In this document: positions 34,824 through 43,400 of the stretch, one piece after another
Layout: the number at the start of each line of letters is the position of its first letter
How positions within the stretch are numbered: position 1 is the stretch's first letter
NCBI GenBank assembly: GCA_024229615.1
Contig: JAAESG010000506.1
Location: forward strand, 1-56,755
Source: Gammaproteobacteria bacterium
GTDB lineage: Bacteria > Pseudomonadota > Gammaproteobacteria > GCA-001735895
DNA length: 56,755 nt
Direction: 5' to 3'
Translations under genes and position numbers: made by a program
The notes under the pieces: generated by a model
Database searches by the model: none
What the model was told of the DNA's origin: nothing
Seen by the model: the letters and a program-made list of their open reading frames with translations, nothing else

Positions 34824-35002
34824 GGTCACTTTTTGCGGCGCAACCCTCTCGTCGAAATTGTAGGGGGGCGGGGCTCGGACCATTTTTCCATCCAGCGGCG
34901 TTAAAGTTCACTTGTATAGAGCAACTATGGGCGCTCACCTCGCCTGGTTGGCCTAAAAATGGTCACCAGCAGCGATATATCAAATAGTGTCAACAGACCC
35001 TA
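34821..35002. repeat. Repeat family B, copy 1 (partial)
   Basis: The right ~110 bases are the reverse complement of the left part of the element at 44820-45052. Shared stretches include AGGGTCTGTT, ATATCGCTGCTGGTG, GGCCAACCAGGCGA and GTTGCTC-ATACAAG. The left part is more diverged. It lies exactly between two convergent genes. At its right end the TTAGGGTCTG terminus supplies the TAG stop codon of the ATP-grasp gene, and a TAGGGT at its left end supplies that of the amidase. Only 175 bases separate the genes. It may act as a bidirectional terminator. Confidence 0.75.
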
Positions 35003-36451
35003 AAACAACTTGGAGCGATAAGGGTCCTGGTAAAGGTCGGGTATCGCTTTGGGTTCGACCCCATGAAATTCCGCATTGATTGCGGCGGTCCACAGTTTGG
35101 CGCGTTCGCGCAATTCACGCTGTTCGGTTTGCATGCGACCGCGCGAAACGATGATTCCAAGATCGGCACCCTTGTAGGTGTAATCCCCTTCGCGGTAAAC
35201 CCTCAGGTAATAGGCTTCGTCGTTATCAATTACATTGGTCCAGTCCAGGTCGAGTCGATCGAAATTGATGCCGCCGTACTTGTCCATGCGCCAGACGCCG
35301 CTCTGCGGGGCATGGGTGAGTTGACGTACCTTGTCCTCGGTTTGTTTTAGCACCAGTTGGCTCCAGAAGTCGTATTCGTTCCAGCGGTTTTGCACTTTCC
35401 TCAAATCGATCTCATAGTCCACATCGAGATACTCGAGCATGTGGAATAGAAACAACGGAACGCCACCATAGTGAGCTGTGATCAGATTGGTTAACGGGCT
35501 GGCTCCGCTGATGCGTGGATTGACTTCACCCAGGTAGGGCGTACCGTCGTCTGTATCGAGCAGGAAGTCCATACAGAACACGCCCTTGTAACCTTCCTTG
35601 TAAAGCCGGTCGCCCAGCGAAGATGCCATATTGCGCAGTTCACGCCTGGTTTTTGCATTGAAGATCTTCGGCCACACGTCGTTGCCGCACCAGCCTCCCT
35701 TGTAGGGCGTGATTTCCTCGAAGCCGGTGATGTCGGTTTGAATCGGACCTGACAAGGTTCCATGGCGGGTAACGCAAACTTCCAGAGTGCCCGGCATGTG
35801 ATTAATGCGCTTCATGATCTTGAGCTGTTCACCCTTCATATCGTTGGCGTTTTTGTTCCAGTGCGCTTCCGCGGAGATGAAAAAAGTGGTGCGCCCCGAA
35901 TCTCCGTAAGGTGTTTGCACGACCAGATCCTTACCGAGCCCACCCTTTTTGGCGATTTTCATCAGTTCTTCGTAACTGTCGGCCTTGCCGAGCACGTTGG
36001 GGGCACTATCGATACCGGCATCGTTTGCGAGCCGGGTGAGCTCGATTTTTGAATCGAGCTTCTTGCGCAGGGCCACCGGTGGCAAGGCAATATCGACTCC
36101 GAGTTCGCGACATATTTCCTCGGTTTTTTCGTCGAGCATGACGAACAACAATTTGGCTGGTCCCTTTCCGGCCTTCTTGATCCTGTCTATGACCTCTTTA
36201 TGCTGGAGCATGTAGTTGCAGACATCTTCCATTGAGTCGAATTCGTCGTGGCTTTTTTCTGTAGGCACGAAGACGCGCGGGTGCATTCCATCGAAGGAAT
36301 CGAAATAGTTGATGTGGTAAAAACGATTAACGAATTTTTCGACACCCAGCAGGTTAAAGGCTGTGGGAGAAACGAAAAATATCGGTTTTTCATTACGACG
36401 GAAATAAGTGAGTATGTCGGATAAACCGCGTATTTTTGGGGTTCTGGTCAT
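35000..36451 (-). CDS. ATP-grasp domain protein (biotin-carboxylase/carbamoyl-phosphate-synthase-like)
   Basis: A 483-residue ATP-grasp ligase. After an N-terminal pre-ATP-grasp region (FFVSPTAFNLLGVEKFVNRF, KLLFVMLDEKTEEICRELGVD), the ATP-grasp fold spans about 135-350, with KKLDSKIELTRLANDAGI, LVVQTPYGDSGRTTFF, GFEEITPYKGG and the metal-binding CMDFLLDTDDGTPYLGEVNPRISG. The C-terminal ~120 residues are unusual and contain YLRVYREGDYTYKGADLGIIVSRGRMQ. It would activate a carboxylate with ATP and join it to an amine or thiol; substrate unknown. It lies downstream of the GbdR-like regulator on the same strand (133-base gap). The start at 36451 gives the natural length. Confidence 0.85.
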   Translation of the reverse strand: MTRTPKIRGLSDILTYFRRNEKPIFFVSPTAFNLLGVEKFVNRFYHINYFDSFDGMHPRVFVPTEKSHDEFDSMEDVCNYMLQHKEVIDRIKKAGKGPAKLLFVMLDEKTEEICRELGVDIALPPVALRKKLDSKIELTRLANDAGIDSAPNVLGKADSYEELMKIAKKGGLGKDLVVQTPYGDSGRTTFFISAEAHWNKNANDMKGEQLKIMKRINHMPGTLEVCVTRHGTLSGPIQTDITGFEEITPYKGGWCGNDVWPKIFNAKTRRELRNMASSLGDRLYKEGYKGVFCMDFLLDTDDGTPYLGEVNPRISGASPLTNLITAHYGGVPLFLFHMLEYLDVDYEIDLRKVQNRWNEYDFWSQLVLKQTEDKVRQLTHAPQSGVWRMDKYGGINFDRLDLDWTNVIDNDEAYYLRVYREGDYTYKGADLGIIVSRGRMQTEQRELRERAKLWTAAINAEFHGVEPKAIPDLYQDPYRSKLF

Positions 36452-36584
36452 AGTCAGCTCGCTTTTGGTGGCATTGTGAGTTTTTATAGATTTTGTAAAC
36501 AGTCTATATATATAACGCACTACATGCCATTTTTACGTAATAACATCGGCTGACTACCTCCGTTGTCATTTCGTGTCCAAATTT

Positions 36585-37574
36585 TCACCAGTCTCGAAAA
36601 TCACGGCTTTTTAACGGCAACCGATGGCTTGCGGCTCTGTACTCGCGGCGTTGCTGGGCCGGGGTTATGCCAAACTGGGCGTGGTAACTACTGGTTAAAT
36701 GCGACTGTGAACTGAAGCCAACCGAATCCGCTATCGTGGCCATCGGCAGTCGTGTATTCAGAATCAGGGAACGGGCGCGATCCAGACGGCGTTGGCCAAG
36801 TATGTTTGAAGGCGTGTTATTGAGTTCACTTCTGAACAGGCGCAACAACTCACGCCGGCTGATGCCAATGCGACTGGCCAGATCTGCAACCGTGATCGAC
36901 TGTCCGACGCCAGCCTCAATCATACCGAGCGCACGCTGTACCCTGGGTGAGTATTGCCGTCCCGTAACCCGGCTGCTCGGGCTGCCAGGCAATACCACGG
37001 ATTGTTCCTGCAACAGCATTTGCCGGGAAATTTTTAACACAATTTCATTGCCGAGGTCCTGGCGAACCAGTTCGATAAACATATCGAGAGTTGCCGAACC
37101 GCCGGCACAGGTTAGACGATTTCGATCGATTACAAATCGCTGATAACGCGGCTGCACCTGCGGAAACAGAAGGCAAAAACTTTCGAAATCTTCCCAGTGT
37201 GTGGTGGCGCTATAGTGGTTTAGCAATCCACTTGCGGCGAGCAGGAAAGCGCCATTCGAAATGGCGCCTATCTTGCGATTGTCGTGCGCCTGCTTTGTTA
37301 GCCAGGCGCAAAGTTGCGGCTGTTTTAGTTGGCTGGCATCGAAGCCAGCGACGATAAAAGCGAGATAGGGCGGGTCGATTTCCTCGATGTTTCGCCCTGG
37401 GTATAACCATAGGCCGTTACCGTCCTGTATCGGTTGATTATCTTCGCAAAGAAACGTCCACTGATAAATTTCGCTGGCCGCGAATCGGTTGGCGTGGCGC
37501 AATACATCGAGCGCAGAAGCGATGCAGAAAAGAGGTGCACCGGGACAAAGGCAGAAGACGATTTGACGATTCAT
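36585..37574 (-). CDS. GlxA-type AraC regulator (DJ-1/PfpI plus HTH), GbdR-like
   Basis: A 329-residue regulator. The N-terminal DJ-1/PfpI-like glutamine-amidotransferase fold (about 1-180) has a FIVAGFD element and GAISNGAFLLAASGLLN, with Asn in place of the usual Cys of the nucleophile elbow. The C-terminal AraC domain (about 215-320) carries ISRRELLRLFRSELNNTPSN and VGFSSQSHLTSSYHAQFGITPAQQR. This architecture is that of GbdR, the Pseudomonas activator of betaine, dimethylglycine and sarcosine genes, and of CdhR/ArgR relatives. It is divergent from the second MttB gene, 106 bases away, its likely target. Start at MNRQIVF chosen for family fit. Confidence 0.9.
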   Translation of the reverse strand: MNRQIVFCLCPGAPLFCIASALDVLRHANRFAASEIYQWTFLCEDNQPIQDGNGLWLYPGRNIEEIDPPYLAFIVAGFDASQLKQPQLCAWLTKQAHDNRKIGAISNGAFLLAASGLLNHYSATTHWEDFESFCLLFPQVQPRYQRFVIDRNRLTCAGGSATLDMFIELVRQDLGNEIVLKISRQMLLQEQSVVLPGSPSSRVTGRQYSPRVQRALGMIEAGVGQSITVADLASRIGISRRELLRLFRSELNNTPSNILGQRRLDRARSLILNTRLPMATIADSVGFSSQSHLTSSYHAQFGITPAQQRREYRAASHRLPLKSRDFRDW

Positions 37575-37680
37575 GAACACTATTATGCTCAAATCTGATA
37601 AATATTGTCTCAATAGTTAAAGATAATTTAATCTAGATAGCTCAAAATAATGACTTCATCCCGCTATTCGGCAAATTGCT

Positions 37681-39231
37681 ATGGTCAGATCGAATCGTCG
37701 TCGTTCTCGTAACAGGGCTGCAGAGCCCACCGAGGCGATCCATCAAATAGATCGCAAGATTCTGCGTAATCGTTTTTCGCCGCTGCAACCGCTTGACGAA
37801 GAACAACTCGAATTTATCCACAATGTGTCACTACGAATCGTCGAGGAAGAGGGCATCGAGGTGATGGGCGAGCAGGCCCTCGATTTGTTTCGCAAGGCGG
37901 GTGCCACTGTGGATGAAAACGGTGTGGTGCGTATGGAAAGAGGGCTGTTGCTCGAAACTGTTGCGAAGGCGCCCGAAACCTTTGAAGTCACGCCGCGTAA
38001 TCCCGAACAAACCCTGCATGTGGGCGCTAACGTGATCAACTTTGGACTGGTATCGGGTACACCGAATGTTCACGATAATATCAATGGTCGGCGTGCAGGC
38101 AATTACGAGGATTACAAGAAGCTGATCAGTTTTGGACAGTATTTCAACGTGCTGACTTTCTTTGGTAATCAGGCGACCGCACCTACCGACATGCCGGCGA
38201 ATTCGCGCCATCTGGATACTACCTTCATCAACCTGACGCTTTCCGACAAACCTTTTTTTGCTACCGGAATTGGGGGTGGACGCGCACGCGATGCGATCGA
38301 AATGAGTGCCATCGCGCGCGGCTTGAACTTGGAGGAGATGAAAACCAGGCCCAGCGTTATGACCAATATTAATGTCAATTCTCCGCGTAAACTTGACGAC
38401 TCGATGGCCTATGGTGCGATGCAGATGGCCCTGTTTGGGCAGCCGGTGACGGTAACGCCGTTTACCCTGATGGGTGCGATGACACCTGTGACGATGGCGG
38501 GTGCGCTGGCGCAGCAAAACGCCGAAGCGTTGCTTGGTATCACGTTGTTACAATTGACCAATCCAGGGACTCCGGTGGTTTACGGCGGTTTCACTTCGAA
38601 TGTCGATATGCGCTCGGGTTCACCGGCTTTTGGCACGCCCGAAAACGCGCTCGCCAATATCGCCGGCGGTCAGCTCGCGCGCAGGTATAAGCTGCCTTAT
38701 CGTTCCAGCGCCTGTAATGCGTCGAACGCGGTCGATGCCCAGGCGACCTACGAAACCATGATGTCGCTGTGGAGCGCGGTTATGGGCTATGGCAATCTGA
38801 TTTATCACACCGCCGGCTGGCTTGAGGGTGGGCTGGTCGCGTCGTTCGAGAAACTCGTCATCGATTGTGAAATGTTGCAGCACATGAGCAAAATGCTGGA
38901 GCCGATCAAGATTGATCTCGAGGAAACCGGCCTCGAAGCGATGCGAGAAGTGGGTCCGGGTGGTCATTTCTTCGGTTGCGCGCACACCATGGAACGATAC
39001 AAGAACGCGTTTTACGAGCCATTTATCAGCGACTGGCAAAACAGCGAAAACTGGGCGCTGTCTGGGTCCAGGGATGCCACCACGAGGGCCACCGAACTGT
39101 GGCCGAAAATTCTCGAGGCGTTCGAACCACCGCCGGTCGATCCGGCGATAGAGGAAGAACTTCAGGCTTACATGGCAAAGCGTAAGGAAGAACTGAAGGG
39201 CCAGGAACCCCCCATCGAACCGACTTCGTAG
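37681..39231 (+). CDS. MttB-family (trimethylamine methyltransferase-like) protein 2, non-pyrrolysine
   Basis: A 516-residue MttB superfamily member, clearly related along its length to the product of 486-2018 (shared SPAFGTPE, ARRYKLP-RSS, GGWLEGGL/AGWLEGGL, GPGGHFFG-AHT-ERY, PAIEEELQAYMA-RKEE). No in-frame UAG, so pyrrolysine is not used. Likely to demethylate a quaternary amine, for example glycine betaine, proline betaine, carnitine or stachydrine; the substrate is unknown. It is divergent from the GbdR-like regulator and followed by a decayed gamma-butyrobetaine-hydroxylase-like gene, which hints at carnitine/butyrobetaine (inference). No corrinoid protein gene is adjacent. The basic arginine-rich N-terminus also occurs in copy 1. 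Confidence 0.9.
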   Translation: MVRSNRRRSRNRAAEPTEAIHQIDRKILRNRFSPLQPLDEEQLEFIHNVSLRIVEEEGIEVMGEQALDLFRKAGATVDENGVVRMERGLLLETVAKAPETFEVTPRNPEQTLHVGANVINFGLVSGTPNVHDNINGRRAGNYEDYKKLISFGQYFNVLTFFGNQATAPTDMPANSRHLDTTFINLTLSDKPFFATGIGGGRARDAIEMSAIARGLNLEEMKTRPSVMTNINVNSPRKLDDSMAYGAMQMALFGQPVTVTPFTLMGAMTPVTMAGALAQQNAEALLGITLLQLTNPGTPVVYGGFTSNVDMRSGSPAFGTPENALANIAGGQLARRYKLPYRSSACNASNAVDAQATYETMMSLWSAVMGYGNLIYHTAGWLEGGLVASFEKLVIDCEMLQHMSKMLEPIKIDLEETGLEAMREVGPGGHFFGCAHTMERYKNAFYEPFISDWQNSENWALSGSRDATTRATELWPKILEAFEPPPVDPAIEEELQAYMAKRKEELKGQEPPIEPTS

Positions 39232-39337
39232 TAAGTTGGGCGTTCAGGCATAGCTGCCCTGCGTCGGAGTGCCGCATCACATCACTCGGGATACTGGTGA
39301 AATATCCAGGCTAACCGGTCTTTTTTCCCGGTGACCA

Positions 39338-40212
39338 CTACTGGCTCAGCGCCCCGGCGTCCTGATCCCAGTGACTGAGGTCGTAGCGACTCTCCTTTTC
39401 GGCCAGTTGTCTTAGCAGATTATGAAATTCCTCGCGATCGACCGAGAGCTGCTGTAACCAACGCTCCGCTGCTGTCGGATCGAAAGCGCGATGACCATGT
39501 AGTACGCGGTGATTATCGAAGGCGGCCAGTTCGCCGGGAAGCAGTTGGCGCTCGAAGATGCGTTCCGGCGCCAGCCTTCGTCGGTATGTGGAGATTGTGA
39601 ATTGCATGCCGTTGCACCGATGTTCTGGCCAGTGTCACGTTGGTCTTGCGGCTGTGAGCGGATATCGAACAGACTGCCAAAGTGAGTTTGGCGAATCGGT
39701 CCGAAATGCCTGGCTACGGAGTTGAGTGTTCCTGGTTCGGTTGGTAAGTTTTTTATCAGCGCAATGCCATAGCTGCGCAAATGGCTGAAGATATCAAGCT
39801 TGCTGCTCGGGTGGTCGAGGTCAATTGCGGCAAACCAGTGGAATTGATGCGCGTCGTCGGCTTGCCACAGCAAGGGCAACGGACATCGTTGAAGCCTGAT
39901 TTCACTCGAAAACTTATGTTCAAACAAAAATCCGAGCGCATGTCGGGTTGTGCTGTCATCGTGACTCCAGGTAACAATCAACTCATTGGCTTCGAGCGAG
40001 ACGGAATTAGTCGGCAGAGTCGCTGGATCTTCGGGCAACAGGTATTCACGCGGATCAAGCTGTTCGGGTCAACCCATCAACGGCATGAACTGCGCATGAC
40101 GCAGCCATATATAGGGATAGGCGCTATGCTCACCATTCACCCAGTCAATCAGTAAAAGCCGCTGCTCCTGATCGTAATTGAGCCGGGAAACCGCGCCGGG
40201 ATTTGCAGCCAC
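39338..40212 (-). pseudogene. Gamma-butyrobetaine dioxygenase-like gene, inactivated
   Basis: A Fe(II)/2-oxoglutarate dioxygenase related to gamma-butyrobetaine and trimethyllysine hydroxylases. Reading from a GTG at 40212 the frame has an N-terminal part (RLLLIDWVNGEHSAYPYIWL), a TGA near 40072, then the same frame resumes (DPREYLLPEDPATLPTNSVS) through LRSYGIALIKNLPTEPGTLN to the iron motif SPHTDEGW. It then shifts frame near 39620. The other frame reads LLPGELAAFDNHRVLHGHRAF with the distal iron histidine, to a stop at 39338. The gene has at least one stop and one frameshift or deletion. The preceding 245 bases (40213-40457), up to the 3' end of dddP, hold no gene. Confidence 0.8.
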
Positions 40213-40457
40213 AATTCTAACTCAATCTGACAACAGGCAAAGATTGCCCTTATTCCGTGCAAATTCCCATGTGAAAAATTCGACCGCGACGAGCGAGTTT
40301 TTCGCCTGCCTGAAGTAGCTGTCTAAATCATGCTCTTGAAATCGGCGGCAAAGGTCGGGAATGCTACTATTTTCTCTGCTGCTGGATTGGTGATCGTGCA
40401 GGTACTGTTCAAGTGGACGAATAGGAGAGCCTTCGTTAGGCGACAGGATTGCAGAAA

Positions 40458-41801
40458 CTACTTCAACAGTTTCTCTTCGAAGGGGTAGCTGATCAGATTT
40501 TCATAACCGTCTTCGGTGATGAGTACCTGGTCTTCGAGCTTGACGCCTTCTTTACCGTCGACTTCACCGGCATAAACTTCAACACAAATGACCATGCCAG
40601 GCTCGAACACGCCATCATAGCCGTAAGCATCGTAGTCTTCACGATATCGAATCGCAGGGTATTCGTCGCACAAGCCGACGCCGTGCATGACCACGCCGTA
40701 TCGATTAGGAATGCAGTTGTCAGGTAAACGATGTGCCTTTTCGGTAATTTCGCTGAAGTGTACGCCGGGTCCGAGCAACTCCATGTTGGTCATAATGTGT
40801 TCGTAGGACATTTGATATATGCGTTTTTGATCGACGCTGGGTTCAACATCGCCACACAGCCAGGTTCGCGAGATATCGCAGCACATACCATATGTTCCGA
40901 CCATATCGGTATCGAGTGCGAGCAGTTCGCCATCGCTGATGATGCGTGGTCCGGATTCCTGGAACCACGGATTGGTGCGAGGCCCAGAAGAAAAAATTCG
41001 CGTTTCGAGCCACTCGCCACCGCGCTTGATGTTACCGGCATGCAGTACCGACCATATTTCATTCTCACTCTTGCCGGCTTCGATAGCATCCTGCATTTCG
41101 TACATTGCGGCTTCACAGGCCGCTATCGCACAGCGCATTGCTTTGATTTCATCGGGTCCCTTGATAACCCGCGCTTCCTCGGTGACTGCCTGTCCTTCGA
41201 ACACCTCGAGGCCAATTTTTTCGAGGGCTCGCAGGCCTGCTATCTCGATTTTATCGACGGCGATGCGCCGATTCTCACCTGCATGAGTACGCATTAACTC
41301 GTCGATGGACTGAGCAAAGTTGTTGGCGTGTTCCTCGCCACGGTGCGCGGATTCAAAGTAAAAAAATGAAGCTCCGCTGCGCAATTCCCTGACCAGAGGT
41401 AAGTGATCGGACAGATGGTCACAGCTGTGGAAATCGAACAGCACCATATAGCCATCGGCCGACACGAAACAGGCGCGTGCCGGATTGTGGGTAATCCATA
41501 ACTGCATGTTGGTCGAATCGGTGGCGTAGCGAATATTCAGCGGATCGAACAACACGATGCCACCATAATCGTTTTTCTGCAATTCCTGCACCAGGCGTTG
41601 TAAGCGGAATTCGCGCATCGTATCCAACTGCGGGCATTCCAGCCCTAGAGCCTCCCATTCGGCAAAAGCAAGTGCTGTCGGTCCAATTTCTACGCGATCG
41701 TTATTGTCCGGCGAACCGTCGGGCTTTAACGCGTATTCGGGCTTACGAGCGGGATCGATTTTACGCTCGGAAGGATCTATGGAGTAGGGCGATGCGGCCA
41801 T
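40458..41801 (-). CDS. dddP: DMSP lyase DddP
   Basis: A 447-residue M24-fold lyase that splits dimethylsulfoniopropionate into dimethyl sulfide and acrylate, using iron. The sequence follows the Roseobacter enzymes closely: ERKIDPARK, NNDRVEIGPTALAFAEW, FDPLNIRYATDSTNMQLW, SSGPRTNPWFQESGPRII. The metal ligands are Asp297, Asp299, Asp309, His373, Glu408 and Glu423, with catalytic Asp379 and Tyr368. Each is exactly two positions later than I recall for Ruegeria lacuscaerulensis DddP (295, 297, 307, 371, 406, 421; Asp377; Tyr366). The start at MAASPYSIDP follows CGGAG by 9 bases. It lies between two decayed oxygenase genes. No acrylate-use gene is beside it. Confidence 0.93.
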   Translation of the reverse strand: MAASPYSIDPSERKIDPARKPEYALKPDGSPDNNDRVEIGPTALAFAEWEALGLECPQLDTMREFRLQRLVQELQKNDYGGIVLFDPLNIRYATDSTNMQLWITHNPARACFVSADGYMVLFDFHSCDHLSDHLPLVRELRSGASFFYFESAHRGEEHANNFAQSIDELMRTHAGENRRIAVDKIEIAGLRALEKIGLEVFEGQAVTEEARVIKGPDEIKAMRCAIAACEAAMYEMQDAIEAGKSENEIWSVLHAGNIKRGGEWLETRIFSSGPRTNPWFQESGPRIISDGELLALDTDMVGTYGMCCDISRTWLCGDVEPSVDQKRIYQMSYEHIMTNMELLGPGVHFSEITEKAHRLPDNCIPNRYGVVMHGVGLCDEYPAIRYREDYDAYGYDGVFEPGMVICVEVYAGEVDGKEGVKLEDQVLITEDGYENLISYPFEEKLLK

Positions 41802-41972
41802 TAAACGGATCTCCGGGTGCCTGATTTGGCGCAAGCATAAGTCAATTTCTCAATGGTGATAAGTTGTTTTTTGTCACCACAAGAAAATACCGATTGTCGC
41901 AGATTACCAGGTGTAGAGTGTCATCTGTTGTAGGCATTTTATGGAGGTAGTGGTGAGTGTATCTAAACCCGC

Positions 41973-42250
41973 TTAACAGTCGACTTCCCTGACATCAATC
42001 ATGGTTTCTGGGTCGGGATCAAATGCCAGTACCAGCGACAGTCGTTCGCGGGAAGATGCATTGATGACGCGATGCGGCGTCGAGCGAAACGCGGCGTCGC
42101 CCAGCGCTCGAGCAGGTCACCAACATTGACAATCGAGGTGTCCCCAAGGGGAGGCGCCTGTATCCATTCGCCGTGCGGATTTTCAACCTGCAGTCCACCC
42201 ACGTCATCCTGGCATAACACGGTGAGTACGCCAAAGGTCGTGCATACATT
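41973..42250 (-). pseudogene. 2-oxoglutarate/Fe(II) oxygenase C-terminal fragment (isopenicillin-N-synthase type), frameshifted
   Basis: Only the C-terminal part of an IPNS-like oxygenase remains. One frame reads TFGVLTVLCQDDVGGLQVEN, then HGEWIQAPPLGDTSIVNVGD and LLERW. Near 42095 it shifts, and the next frame gives FRSTPHRVINASSRERLSLV then LAFDPDPETM to a TAA at 41973. The expected HTD iron motif at the start appears as a degraded CTTFG. A truncation plus a frameshift make it nonfunctional. The remaining bases up to 42420 hold no clear gene. Confidence 0.75.
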
Positions 42251-42420
42251 CTGTACCGAAATCAGTGCTTCTGTAGTCACGGTAGGCGGCTTTTCCGCTT
42301 GTTTTAACGGCCCCGATTGAAGCATGCTGCCGTTTCTTATGCAAAGAAAAGCTGCCGTTGCAAAACAAATATGTCCGTGAAATGATACCGGGCCAATTCC
42401 ACAGGTGGATGCGTATAAAT

Positions 42421-43400
42421 GAAACAAATAAAACCTATAGGCGTTGTGTTGTTAATGATTGGCACTACCGTACAGGCACAGGAGGCATCTGCGCTGCAGG
42501 ATATTCTCAGTAACGGGGTGCTGAAAGTCGGTACCACGGGCGATTGAAACCCGATGACCATGGAGGATCCGGCAAACAACAGCTACACCGGCTACGATAT
42601 CGATGTCATGACCGAGTTGGCTAAAGATCTTAATGTCGAGCTCGAGTTTGTACCGGCTGACTGGAAGACCCTGGTCAGTGGAGTCACTTCAGGTAAGTAT
42701 CAGATGACTGGCCCGGCTTCGGTGTCATTGGCACGTGCCAAGGCCGCAGGTTATTCAAATAGTTATTTCTCGCTGGCTACGGTGCCGTTTCCTGGCGAAG
42801 AATTCGGCGAAGTTCAAGGACTGGGGCGACCTCGACAAGGCTGGCGTAACTGTCGCGGCTACCCTCGGCACAACTCAGGGAAAACAGGTCAAGGCCTATT
42901 TTCCCAATGCCGAACACAAGATTGTGGGGGCACCGGCGCGTGACTTTCAGGAAGTACTCGCGGGCTGGGCCGATGCACACATCACATCAAACGTCGAGGC
43001 CAACAAGCTCATCGTCAAGTATCCACAAATGATGATCGTGCCGGTATCCGCGCCCAAGTCCCCAACCCCGATGCTGTTGCCGCATATCGCACATGCAGGA
43101 CGAGATGCCGATTTTGTCACGACGCAGGCACGGACGTTAAACTTGCGCTTACAGGAATTGTCGCGCCTTCTTGCCAACAGTGACGCTAACGATCTGCAAG
43201 GCCTGAGCCTTGGCGATTGTGGATTTCCGATTAGTTTTGCCTGGCTAGATGCTTTCGCCGCGGTGCCGGGATTCGAGCTCGAATGGCCTGCCGGACTGCT
43301 TGCCTACCGTTCCAGGATAGAAGCGCATAGCGCGGTCGCAGCCGAGTTGCAGGCATATACACCTGCGATGATCCGATGGCTGGAGTCCATGGGTGTCTGA
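42421..43400 (+). pseudogene. Decayed solute-binding protein joined to a glutathione-transferase C-terminal fragment
   Basis: Begins as an exported amino-acid-type binding protein (signal peptide to about VQAQ, then LQDILSNGVLKVGTTGD). A TGA stands where Trp is expected (GD-stop-NP). The frame continues GYDIDVMTELAKDLNVELEF, shifts near 42790, and resumes KFKDWGDLDKAGVTVAATLG to about PTPMLLP. Without a further stop the same frame then reads as the C-terminus of a glutathione S-transferase (SLGDCGFPISFAWLDAF, LLAYRSRIEAHSAVAAELQA), ending at 43400. So two unrelated gene remnants are fused. The end overlaps the next gene by 8 bases. Confidence 0.8.

Noticed and set aside
42421-43400. TGA read as Trp (code change) in the binding protein
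   Set aside because: The same gene also has a frameshift and a foreign C-terminus, and TGA ends intact genes nearby such as the MttB gene at 486 and gabD. Simple decay fits better.
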